Assembly (NCBI GenBank): GCA_964030475.1
Contig: CAXIPT010000002.1
Location: forward strand, 5,454,051-5,518,050
Source of the DNA: Tethya wilhelma
Taxonomy: Eukaryota > Porifera > Demospongiae > Tethyida > Tethyidae
Length of the DNA: 64,000 nucleotides
Direction: 5' to 3'
In this document: positions 47,069 to 48,961 of the stretch, piece by piece
Layout: each line of letters starts with the position of its first letter
How positions within the stretch are numbered: the first letter of the stretch is position 1
Program-made: the position numbers and the translations under genes
The notes under the pieces: generated by a model
The model's input: only the letters and a program-made list of their open reading frames with translations
The model's database searches: none
Told to the model about the DNA's origin: nothing

Positions 47069-48652
47069 TGCGTATGACAGTGTATTTAAAACATCCAAGT
47101 AAATCTTAAAACAATTTTGTAGCTTTCACGTCCAAAAAATGAATGTCATATGAGAGACCTGTAATAGAACTAACCTGGTCTTGGTATATTCGTATGATGT
47201 AGGCTAAGAAAGAGAGAAACTTGATTTGAACAGCTACAAAGTCCACGTAGACCTCCTTGTTGAAGTCTGGAGACTGTTTGGCTTTCTGTGACGGCTGGAG
47301 TACAATAGTCTTCATCGTCAGAGGGATGAAGTCAGCCACAGTGGAGTGGACAGTCTGCTTGTAGAGCTGGGGAGAGAAGAGATGACTAAAGGTAAAAAAA
47401 ATTAGAGTAAACAATTGATCTCCTTACCTGATACATGAGGACCACTATGATGGGTAGTTCAGCTAACACTTTCAATGAGGTAGCAGCTTTAGGGAGTCGA
47501 GACTACAAGAAAAAGGAAATGCATGAAAAAAAAAATCAACATATTAAAAAGAAAACCATTACAATTCACTCACTGAAGTTCCTTTTCCTCCATCATCTGA
47601 TCTCTCTCCCTCACCAGGCTCAAACAGAGAACTCTGGGAGAGAAAATACGATAGAAGCATTCCAAACAAAACTTAGAAGCAACTTTTTACACCTTACCAT
47701 AGTCTTTGGAAGGTCAGCATAAATATTCTTTACAAACTGTAAGAATCTGTTAATCTGCAAAAGTCACGCAGTCACAGATGAACAGAAGAAAACTTTCAGC
47801 AAAAATTTAATGAATATACCCTTACCTCAGGTGAGATGGAAGGTCTGAACTGTTTGTGGAGTTCAATGATGATACGAAGGCACACAAGAACATTCTCCTC
47901 ATTTTCAACTTCAAGAAGAAAAAACATGGTGGATAGAAGAGCCTAGAGAGAGAGAGACAGAGAGAGAAAGTGTGGGTGGGTGTGTTAGTGCATGTAAGCA
48001 GATATTTTGTCCACACAAGTCCATTCTCCATTCTCCATTCTAGCTGCTGACCTTCACATGTCCCTTGAGGTGGTCGTTGGCTGGAAGTCTGTGAATGAGC
48101 TCCAAGACCAACTTACGAAGTTGTTGGGCATGGCTATCTCCTGCAAACTGAGGTTCACCTGAAAAAGAAAAAAAGAATAAAAATAAAGTTATCAAACCAC
48201 ACAAGCATTGCTTCAATTTCTCCTACCATCTTTGAGTAGTTGTAGAAAGATGGGAATTGCTGTTTCAAGAAAGTTGGGATAATGTTGAGAGCTGACAATG
48301 GTCTATAAGCATCAAAGGGTGGGCATTAGTTAGAATAAACCTGACAAAACCTTTTACATCAGCTCAGTTTACCTCAAGGTTCTCACTGACTTCTTGTGCA
48401 GCTTTGAACTTGGACTCATCAGCTATAGAAGGAGGTTACACAATGAGTAGATACACACGCAACATAAAATTCTCAACTAAACATAAACTTTACAATTCAG
48501 ACAACCTGCAAAAACTACACAGTAAAAAGCCACTTTATTGATAGTATTTGATACACTACCTGTTCCCTCAACAACTCACGAGTGGCTGGATCCACGAGAC
48601 ACACCAGGTGACTGCGTAACTTGGACATGCTCTCATCAACCTCCCGCCACAT
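212..48652 (-). CDS. TRRAP: TRRAP, HEAT/FAT scaffold subunit of SAGA and NuA4/TIP60 (5' and central part)
   Basis: Giant multi-exon gene; this entry is the envelope and the exon blocks follow separately. TRRAP is a nuclear PIKK-family pseudokinase that links transcription activators to the SAGA and NuA4/TIP60 histone acetyltransferase complexes. About 47 exons in the order expected for vertebrate TRRAP are readable, with very strong conservation in places (for example [18 protein letters not shown] and [13 protein letters not shown]). The ATG at 48652 is chosen because exon 1 (48580-48652) then joins exon 2 in phase, giving a PDESK junction that matches the family N-terminus. The window ends early in the FAT region, so the 3' end is missing. 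Roughly 100 residues between the exons at 3866-4036 and 960-1210 are not visible and probably lie in the N gap. Introns contain many unrelated genes on both strands. Confidence 0.95.
875..936. mobile_element. Hairpin element of the TAGCCTCGT family
   Basis: TAGCCTCATCCCCAGGCTCC then 20 bp and its complement, in a TRRAP intron. A related remnant with only the right arm is at 5720-5766, and again at 7005-7051 in the repeated copy. Confidence 0.85.
1488..2307 (-). pseudogene. Broken member of the ELYIQ-tailed cysteine-rich ectodomain family
   Basis: Two reading frames in different phases (2307-1810 and 1841-1488) resemble the beginning and end of one protein. The first has a possible secretion signal, a Cys-containing [18 protein letters not shown] stretch and the domain opening [13 protein letters not shown]. 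The second has [28 protein letters not shown], and then DVEVRTC and IELYVQ. Compared with the intact protein at 7682-9046, about 100 residues between the two parts are missing and the frame changes. An internal deletion in a decayed gene is the simplest reading. It is nested in a TRRAP intron on the same strand. A missed intron is less likely, because no good splice pair restores the missing part. Confidence 0.6.
3059..3646. other. Assembly gap of N between a CA and a GA microsatellite
   Basis: 588 unknown bases, preceded by (CA)n at 2993-3058 and followed by (GA)n at 3647-3701. The missing TRRAP coding sequence between the exons at 3866 and 960 may be partly inside. Reading frames that span the Ns and repeats are not genes. 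Confidence 0.99.
3866..6880 (-). CDS. TRRAP: TRRAP exons 44-47, with exon 44 present twice
   Basis: Exon 44 occurs at 6731-6880 and again, apparently unchanged, at 5446-5595 (150 nt, in frame), within a 1203-bp repeat. It encodes [13 protein letters not shown] and then a variable Ser/Pro/Thr linker. Exon 45 is 4810-5040 ([20 protein letters not shown], then [11 protein letters not shown]). Exon 46 is 4180-4322 ([20 protein letters not shown]). Exon 47 is 3866-4036 ([20 protein letters not shown]). The acceptor of exon 47 is embedded in a CA tract. The following coding sequence is not found before the N gap. Confidence 0.9.
4459..4662. mobile_element. Element of the TATAGCACAAAA family
   Basis: Ends ACCGTATAGCACAAAATTT and, inverted, AATATTTTGTGCTATA, with GCCAAAATAAAACCTGCCAA inside. 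Related copies: 21714-21891, 35590-35788 (right end cut by a GT tract), 39700-39945 (diverged) and a piece at 36596-36670. All lie in TRRAP introns. Confidence 0.75.
5186..7673. repeat. Apparently identical 1203-bp direct repeats with an inverted 82-bp spacer
   Basis: 5186-6388 and 6471-7673 read the same at an offset of 1285 bp, including TRRAP exon 44 and a hairpin-element remnant. The spacer 6389-6470 is the reverse complement of about 6072-6153 inside the repeat itself. This layout fits a template-switching rearrangement or a misassembled recent duplication. The right copy ends 9 bp before the start codon of the gene at 7682. Confidence 0.9.
7682..9046 (+). CDS. Type II membrane protein with coiled-coil-like stalk and cysteine-rich ectodomain (ELYIQ-tailed family)
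   Basis: Single-exon gene of 454 residues nested in a TRRAP intron on the opposite strand. Residues 1-160 are polar, rich in Ser/Asn/Pro and probably cytoplasmic, with tyrosines in short acidic contexts such as NVYEDVS. Residues 161-186 form one hydrophobic membrane segment. Residues 191-235 are a stalk of Leu/Asn/Glu-rich heptad-like sequence. The ectodomain (238-454) opens with [19 protein letters not shown], contains two CGR motifs, HIWTFAG, CPC, NYFCESG, LWDGQGC and [10 protein letters not shown], and ends [15 protein letters not shown] remember similar uncharacterised ectodomains from sponges and cnidarians but know no function. Surface recognition or adhesion is only an inference from the architecture. 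Other copies in the window are broken (1488-2307, 20991-21272). Confidence 0.8.
   Translation: MELQSNPCYYSSPEGTLSNHSITTSSSCNGPTKKSTQKHDHEMSHLTPEVHLRDGNPSRGRRGEEEAESTLSHRANSSPSPNPGGNSLVIARTSPQPGPTDTLYSNRMYNHNNNSTSSANVYEDVSIAAPSAFNPRYRSWQYDKYDTVINDREPLRISNRCLCIAVSISFLISILVAGVAIGLTSWTANRQKTFITNTTNTVNSLSSQVNMLEATIDELNSELENLLQVSDENLLEQENCGPGLWKRVALLDMTDMGTQCPPAWMEYVQNKVRVCGRPEDNPIGCHSVQYPSGGKYSRVCGRARGFGYETPDAFQHFMQQTFETPDDIYVDGLSITNGRFPRRHIWTFAGTTYGNCPCAVFPANDSVGPPAPDYVGTNYFCESGGPEILGTILTNNTLWDGQGCTTSLCCQFNNPPWFRVGVANSTEDIEVRLCGDQDRSDEDIVIQFLELYIQ
9590..9750. repeat. Minisatellite of CTCACACC-type units next to a TRRAP splice donor
   Basis: Imperfect 6-13 bp units of the form CTCACACCCTCAC. On the TRRAP strand they read as repeated GTGAGGGT, and the real donor of the 9752-9965 exon lies at the edge of the array. 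A related tract in the opposite orientation lies at about 44334-44405. Confidence 0.85.
9752..12780 (-). CDS. TRRAP: TRRAP exons 38-43
   Basis: Exons: 12650-12780 ([20 protein letters not shown]), 11840-12109 ([15 protein letters not shown]), 11542-11722, 10737-10995 ([16 protein letters not shown]), 10304-10449 and 9752-9965 ([28 protein letters not shown]). All are in the expected TRRAP order. The donor of the 12650 exon lies 6 bp from the end of an inverted-repeat transposon (12391-12642). The donor of the 9752 exon runs into a minisatellite of repeated GTGAGGGT-like units on the transcribed strand. Confidence 0.92.
11050..11208. mobile_element. Hairpin element of the TAGCCTCGT family
   Basis: Arms TAGCCTTGTCCCCAGGCCTT and AGGCCTGGGTACGAGGCT flank an AT-rich core. 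Flanking CACGAGCAC and CACGAACAC agree at 8 of 9 positions, consistent with a 9-bp target duplication. Confidence 0.8.
12391..12642. mobile_element. Non-autonomous inverted-repeat element (MITE) beside a TRRAP donor
   Basis: Terminal inverted repeats of about 28 bp (TTTAAAGGAACTGTGTCACT and its complement) flank an AT-rich core without an open reading frame. The right end lies 6 bp from the donor of TRRAP exon 38. A lone end with the same sequence occurs at about 32556-32581. Confidence 0.85.
13641..14236 (-). pseudogene. GNAT acetyltransferase pseudogene
   Basis: Truncated and shifted third copy of the neighbouring acetyltransferase genes. It retains the acetyl-CoA-binding stretch [11 protein letters not shown] and part of the middle. 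A stop and an altered segment near 13815-13840 follow, then a piece of the C-terminal half ([14 protein letters not shown] to LYADSPLI). Both protein ends are missing. The surviving C-terminal part is nearly identical at DNA level to 16440-16620. Confidence 0.8.
14625..15647 (-). CDS. GNAT-family N-acetyltransferase with a second YitH-like domain, paralogue 1
   Basis: Intronless gene of 340 residues inside the long TRRAP intron. Residues about 37-170 form a GNAT domain: [15 protein letters not shown], then [13 protein letters not shown], and the acetyl-CoA-binding RGKGYG at 112-117. Residues about 190-330 resemble the second domain of YitH-type acetyltransferases ([33 protein letters not shown]). 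The family transfers acetyl from acetyl-CoA to an amine; the substrate cannot be inferred. The N-terminal ~35 residues are hydrophobic/basic and could include an organelle-targeting sequence (inference). The paralogue at 16224-17240 differs clearly in the N-terminal half but is almost the same in the C-terminal half. Confidence 0.82.
   Translation of the reverse strand: MAVKILQLSQCEKHFCHKFIWQSFIALFSEALSEKGFYFRQACEKDMDFVTREAIKAGWSVGPYDFRSAYAFHQNGFFVGIVGKRVISHVCNVAFPDHHSHMGGALVTENYRGKGYGKMLNILSYEISDQKGHTVSGEMDHKGLTWFGSRGYQVYWKSYVAMLSLEKISTKLSRTRFHYQVSLFEPSNSALLSSVLKYDSFIFGTPRHGFIKNWITAPGSFCLVALEESNIVGYSILRQVIRGGGTEIGLAMAPLYADSPLIAKALIKSAAEECLSNITIPKTMLELFHPVGEGCGEGSPELMEELEAKLIHVAFRIYNKGLPPGRKMRKIYGIASPTFD
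16224..17240 (-). CDS. GNAT-family N-acetyltransferase with a second YitH-like domain, paralogue 2
   Basis: Intronless gene of 338 residues, tandem to the copy at 14625-15647 and in the same orientation. The same two domains are present, with the acetyl-CoA loop RGKGYG at residues 110-115 and [11 protein letters not shown] before it. The C-terminal domain runs from [12 protein letters not shown] to the terminal GIASPTFD, like the paralogue. It is about 300 bp from the acyl-CoA ligase gene on the other strand, so the two genes diverge from a shared upstream region (17241-17657). No splice sites are needed. Substrate unknown. Confidence 0.82.
   Translation of the reverse strand: MALKNVHCQLGINKLKLFGRTSIALFSSALSEKGFYFRQAHAKDMDFVTREAIKAGWHIGPYDFPSAYTFKPDGFFVGVLRERVVSHSCLITYPNHHTHQGGGFVVEDCRGKGYGRAFYNKSHYELADQKYTVGGEMDCKGRSFFEPKGYRVFWKTYIAMLSLEKITAKLGQASFLFQVAILEPSSSALLSSVLKYDTFIFGTPRHGFIKNWITAPGSFCLVALEESNIVGYSILRQVIRGGGTEIGLAMAPLYADSPLIAKALIKAAAEECLTNIAIPKTMLELFHPVGEGCGEGSPELMEELEAELSHIAFRMYTKGLPPGRKMRKIYGIASPTFD
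17658..20044 (+). CDS. Acyl-CoA ligase, AMP-forming (4-coumarate-CoA ligase-like)
   Basis: Three exons (17658-18987, 19527-19768, 19949-20044) join in phase and give 555 residues ending [12 protein letters not shown]. The adenylate-forming signature is [15 protein letters not shown], followed by FFHLYGM, YGLSEAG and LSTGDIGYYDDE across the first splice. The C-terminal domain has [20 protein letters not shown] and the catalytic Lys in SGK. Such enzymes activate carboxylic acids as acyl-AMP and then load CoA. The first ATG of the frame is at 17544, but the ATG at 17658 gives MFGSLFKSS followed by a basic stretch that could be a mitochondrial presequence, so I prefer it. The gene is nested in a TRRAP intron on the opposite strand. 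Substrate cannot be called. Confidence 0.85.
19012..19247. repeat. Degenerate minisatellite in acyl-CoA ligase intron 1
   Basis: About eight imperfect units of the form TTTTAGGTTCCTATTAAAAA, spaced about 25-35 bp apart. On the gene strand each unit carries a T-rich tract followed by TAGG, so each looks like an acceptor site. Confidence 0.8.
20484..24674 (-). CDS. TRRAP: TRRAP exons 30-37 (central HEAT region)
   Basis: Exons: 24471-24674, 23954-24136, 23413-23682, 22923-23087, 22354-22601, 21937-22107, 21485-21653 and 20484-20728. Landmarks are [14 protein letters not shown] and [17 protein letters not shown] in 22354-22601, [20 protein letters not shown] in 21485-21653, and a Ser-rich stretch with [16 protein letters not shown] in 20484-20728. 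The last is the variable linker that in other animals precedes the second half of the protein. The next exon lies 7.7 kb away (12650-12780), and that long intron hosts the acyl-CoA ligase and the acetyltransferase cluster. Confidence 0.92.
20991..21272 (+). pseudogene. 3' fragment of an ELYIQ-family ectodomain gene
   Basis: Encodes only the end of the ectodomain: [37 protein letters not shown] and the terminal LLEILIQ. The conserved CC before the PPWF-like motif is absent. No upstream part of the domain is found, so it is probably a relic, or a last exon whose partners are missing. It lies in the intron between TRRAP exons 36 and 37, opposite strand. Confidence 0.6.
23160..23372. repeat. Degenerate tandem repeat of about 27 bp in a TRRAP intron
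   Basis: Repeated GAGTTATAACTGTGTCATG-like units with insertions, between the exons at 23413 and 22923. Confidence 0.75.
25058..28240 (-). CDS. TRRAP: TRRAP exons 26-29, with exons 27 and 28 present twice
   Basis: Exon 26 is 28004-28240 ([20 protein letters not shown] region). Exon 27 occurs at 27344-27562 and again at 26159-26377 (219 nt). Exon 28 occurs at 26831-27004 and 25646-25819 (174 nt). Exon 29 is 25058-25249. The doubled pair lies in two apparently identical 1185-bp units with one border inside a GA microsatellite. Exons 27 and 28 are multiples of three in phase 0, so including both pairs would insert 131 repeated residues without a frameshift. One pair is probably superfluous or an assembly error. 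Exon content matches TRRAP ([29 protein letters not shown]). Confidence 0.9.
25600..27969. repeat. Tandem pair of apparently identical 1185-bp units carrying TRRAP exons 27 and 28
   Basis: The left unit, about 25600-26784, and the right unit, 26785-27969, have no difference that I noticed. One border lies in a GA microsatellite (25573-25633 and 26785-26818). The right unit ends where the sequence changes to CCTCCACAGC. A recent tandem duplication or an assembly duplication is equally possible. Confidence 0.9.
28471..28543. mobile_element. Degraded hairpin element of the TAGCCTCGT family
   Basis: CTGCCTCGTTCCCAGGCTCC and, inverted, GAGCCTGGGAAC with mismatched arms, in a TRRAP intron. Confidence 0.7.
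29112..30275 (-). CDS. Secreted aerolysin-like pore-forming protein with beta-trefoil-like N-terminus and Arg/Gly/Lys tail
   Basis: Single-exon gene in the 3.3-kb TRRAP intron between exons 26 and 25, same strand. The frame opens at 30320, but the ATG at 30275 puts a typical signal peptide ([15 protein letters not shown]) at the N-terminus, giving 387 residues. In the longer numbering, residues 50-220 alternate Trp/Tyr/Leu in a pattern like beta-trefoil or lectin domains. Residues 225-365 are Ser/Thr-rich alternating beta strands ([18 protein letters not shown]) with the look of the aerolysin/ETX-MTX2 superfamily membrane-insertion region. Residues 366-402 are an acidic patch and then RGKG-type repeats. 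Membrane attack for defence or digestion is an inference from the superfamily. Confidence in the beta-trefoil part is low. Confidence 0.65.
   Translation of the reverse strand: MKMLQFATALLALFCSMLTIELAKGITLPGNMDGAVVYIQSLVEEGEWVAAREDFWHGYRLPNIEIGSEDSVLSDVRFKWRITYLETLPHGQGDLVAFESMYYPNMYLSSYNSHDIVILYETGAPWSDTASEFVGIRLDTQQESAAEMPLGHLPDPDDYYEYYFYFPERKVYLKLAAKKEHRGKGLLTHSSSRPGSPNWVVWLPPTSDQYITIDIIDNTENSEPVQWSYTATFGFEKTNSETISESLEIALSVEIEKSFVSVSSGLTYGHTWEQQKSETFSKSISKTLSTTVPGGKKIEVKQLIGHYSDSFDVFADSFKFSNAVTGENFFFTTEDFSRSGNYIFGILGQEDEEDKEGRGKGRGKGRGGKGRGKGHGRGRGNGHLNSF
30680..31090. repeat. Degenerate tandem repeat of roughly 120-160 bp
   Basis: Three diverged units sharing CCCATAGTGAATGATGACA, ATGCTAATGCA and AGTTGGTAGCTAG blocks. 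No coding potential. It lies in a TRRAP intron. Confidence 0.65.
31513..35538 (-). CDS. TRRAP: TRRAP exons 21-25 (HEAT region)
   Basis: Exons: 35353-35538 (LNFKET start, ends [12 protein letters not shown]), 34843-35023, 34336-34456, 33682-33915 ([18 protein letters not shown], then [15 protein letters not shown]) and 31513-31807 ([10 protein letters not shown], then [16 protein letters not shown]). All match the TRRAP solenoid in order. The intron between 31807 and 33682 is 1.9 kb and contains a beta/gamma-crystallin-like fragment on the opposite strand. The acceptor of the 33682-33915 exon abuts a CA tract on the transcribed strand. Confidence 0.92.
33112..33321 (+). pseudogene. Beta/gamma-crystallin-like fragment
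   Basis: 69-residue frame with [20 protein letters not shown], then [12 protein letters not shown] and IRSVTR. This spacing resembles the Greek-key motifs of beta/gamma-crystallins, which exist in sponges. Only about one domain is present, with no signal peptide and no clear flanking exons. It could be a relic or an isolated exon. Nested in a TRRAP intron, opposite strand. The rest of this 1.9-kb intron (31808-33681) shows no other coding sequence. Confidence 0.4.
35859..36572 (-). CDS. TRRAP: TRRAP exons 19B and 20B (second copy of the duplicated exon pair)
   Basis: Exon 19B (36340-36572, 233 nt) and exon 20B (35859-35993, 135 nt) encode nearly the same residues as 19A and 20A, with scattered, mostly silent changes. 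They have the same phases and intact splice sites, and there are no stops. Exon 20B is followed directly by a (GT)n tract and then by exon 21. Because 233 + 135 = 368 is not a multiple of three, a transcript containing both pairs shifts frame. 19A/20A, 19B/20B or the hybrid 19A/20B would all be in frame. Confidence 0.88.
37165..38340 (-). CDS. Unrecognised protein family, paralogue A
   Basis: Intronless gene. The frame opens at 38409, but the ATG at 38340 (MSNRPVKG) aligns with the starts of both paralogues, giving 391 residues. The longer form would add a hydrophobic leader. The protein begins with [20 protein letters not shown], then [44 protein letters not shown], and later [11 protein letters not shown]. 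Near the end are EVYIWQYVV and [12 protein letters not shown] do not recognise a known domain. Alternating Trp/Tyr/Gly strands suggest an all-beta fold (inference). It is nested in TRRAP on the same strand, in the left duplication unit, and lies between TRRAP exon pairs A and B. Confidence 0.75.
   Translation of the reverse strand: MSNRPVKGPTKGINVLGTRFTYIIRSDLGCYFIVDDLKSGEFNKKGPNIFSLHDSWTDGDHYFGYYDHSMPTYLKDGHNKFFMLKGNDLYGGTDLSSKAFLSGTISPDCQGGDFYIANSYYSPTPVGFFFVIKGNKVKVFDSLVSGKLSSHFSPNSFDLHVNCQKGQLYWATKTKLCGTNGYYAVTGKDEWRVRAHHTFDLVTDFYDGTNLKLPIVVRNHYVQKLVPEYIPKHGEKGEVIDLHPSVRNLLPGECVLLQDMTGEWEMLYQSKESTWKYTEAKVGYNKEFVETVVEKWKSEFRYHPVDVPKEEVDLVGGIIATALKDRFSVELKYKWHVLDSATDAITMEGRLQPKEEVYIWQYVVKYKGNQLVVRTPHFMRTSSNHSPSLQK
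38894..39651 (-). CDS. TRRAP: TRRAP exons 19A and 20A (first copy of a duplicated exon pair)
   Basis: Exon 19A (39419-39651, 233 nt) starts in phase 1 and ends in phase 0 after DHIQ. Exon 20A (38894-39028, 135 nt) is phase 0 to 0 and ends after the [10 protein letters not shown] stretch. Both are open with intact splice sites and match one of the most conserved parts of TRRAP. The pair lies in the right-hand copy of the 3.1-kb tandem duplication. It is separated from exon 18 by two intron-nested genes (40299-41474 minus and 41987-43099 plus). Splicing from 20A into 19B would be out of frame. Confidence 0.9.
40299..41474 (-). CDS. Unrecognised protein family, paralogue B
   Basis: Duplicate of the 37165-38340 gene in the right unit, intact and intronless. 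ATG at 41474 (MTNRPVKG) chosen by alignment with the other copies; an upstream ATG at 41540 would add a hydrophobic stretch also present in paralogue A. Most differences from A are conservative and cluster in the last third (for example [18 protein letters not shown]). Retention of a full frame in both copies suggests both are under constraint. Function unknown. Confidence 0.75.
   Translation of the reverse strand: MTNRPVKGPTKGINILGTRFTYIIRSDLGCYFIVDDLKSGEFNKKGPNIFPLHDSWTDGDHYFGYYDHSMPTYLKDGHNKFFMLKGNDLYGGTDLSSKSFLSGTISPDCQGGNFYIANSYYSPTPVGFFFVIKGNKVKVFDSLVSGKLSSHFTPNSFDLHVNCQKGQLYWATKTKLCGTNGYYAVTGKDEWRVRANHTFDLVTDFYDGTHLKLPIVVRNHYMKKLVPEYIPKHGEKGEVIDLHPSVRNLLPGECVLLQDMAGEWEMLYQSKGSTWKYTGARVGYNKEFVELVTKKWKSEFRYHPVDMPKEEGDLVGGIIAAALKDRFSVDFNYKWHLLGSATDTVIMEGRLQSEEEVYVWQYVVKYKGNQLVVRTPHFMRTSFNLFPSLQN
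41987..43099 (+). CDS. Unrecognised protein family, diverged paralogue C
   Basis: 370 residues, single exon, opposite strand. It shares [49 protein letters not shown], a LLPGG motif, [12 protein letters not shown] and TPHLSTT with paralogues A and B, but lacks the segment between their [11 protein letters not shown] and DLHPSV parts. There is no signal peptide. It starts 7 bp beyond the end of the segmental duplication, so its upstream region (41922-41980) is the sequence also found at the duplication junction. Genes B and C are head to head, with about 510 bp between start codons. Function unknown. Confidence 0.72.
   Translation: MSVNTSSKQAAFLGSGFTHIIRSDLRCFVKLDDLENGRFGMAGPTIVPLNEECCNGDHYFGVYHSQPIGAVEEGEYESFYVLKGDKFTSVRNLRTASGAKTSTLAPECRGGDFYIATSKYLKTSVCPVFIIIRQDTFEAYSNLEDATPAVFDFANEPGPYNLHENMKGGQYYWATQSRIDNSTEYFMAKMDEEGAVIVHRTQNLITDEGGEDFTLAESVCNLLPGGLTFKMNGEWSFLESFVAQTGGTKFWTFPKTIVGFDKKALESVQKEWTDKYMYSFEKGAEIGLVGAMIESSIKKHFNIALSYKENETVKPASNEAFQVSSTLFPEEKIYTWQYCIRSKEGEQVVAYTPHLSTTTTDTPPNFNTEE
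43100..44157. other. Non-coding stretch with one inverted-repeat element
   Basis: TRRAP intron sequence downstream of gene C. The only structure I see is a 190-bp element (43315-43504) with ends ATACCGTAAATCG and CGATTTATGGTAT. No credible coding sequence. Confidence 0.6.
44158..48652 (-). CDS. TRRAP: TRRAP exons 1-18 (N-terminal HEAT solenoid)
   Basis: Exons read from GT-AG borders and family similarity, 5' to 3': 48580-48652, 48373-48422, 48227-48302, 48052-48158, 47826-47942, 47698-47754, 47574-47633, 47428-47502, 47175-47366, 46606-47019, 46294-46385, about 46086-46185, 45613-45747, 45378-45513, 45125-45182, 44790-44960, 44419-44532 and 44158-44323. They encode helical repeats. Landmarks are [16 protein letters not shown] in exon 8, [20 protein letters not shown] at the end of exon 10, and [13 protein letters not shown] in exon 15. 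Exon 12 is a poorly conserved Ser/Gly/Glu-rich linker, where vertebrates have a Pro-rich insert, and its donor is uncertain. The 414-nt exon 10 is the longest. Introns are mostly 60-350 bp and carry CA/GA tracts. Confidence 0.92.
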
Positions 48653-48961
48653 CGGCTGCAGCTACTCCAAATAAAGAGCACCAAGCCTTGATAGTGGGCG
48701 TGGTCGGTGACCGAGGGTGTGGCCGCGTGACTGTGGATACCGTATAGCGGGAAATTTTCGTGGGGGGAAATTTTTGCGTTTTCGTCTTGAATAGAAATTC
48801 GCGGGGAAAATTTTCGTGGATCGCGTCTCAACTATACGTGACGACCACATACCTTAAAAATTTCGTGGGGGGAAATTTTCGCGGAAAGCTTTCAAACCGC
48901 GAAATTCGCAAAAAATTTCCTCCACGAAAATTTCCCGCTATATATACGGTATGCCAACAAA
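48653..48961. promoter_or_regulatory. Divergent intergenic region between TRRAP and the ROCO gene
   Basis: The two start codons face away from each other across 309 bp. Positions 48737-48952 are an inverted-repeat transposon, which leaves 84 bp before TRRAP and 9 bp before the ROCO ATG. No TATA box is obvious. Shared control of both genes is an inference from geometry. Confidence 0.6.
48737..48952. mobile_element. Inverted-repeat element (MITE) filling the TRRAP/ROCO promoter region
   Basis: Ends ATACCGTATAGCGGGAAATT and, inverted, AATTTCCCGCTATATATACGGTAT, with further GAAATTTTCGTGG blocks inside, give a long imperfect hairpin. Related elements with ATACCGTA-like ends occur at 43315-43504 and, degraded, near 61-150 and 5287-5338. 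Confidence 0.85.
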
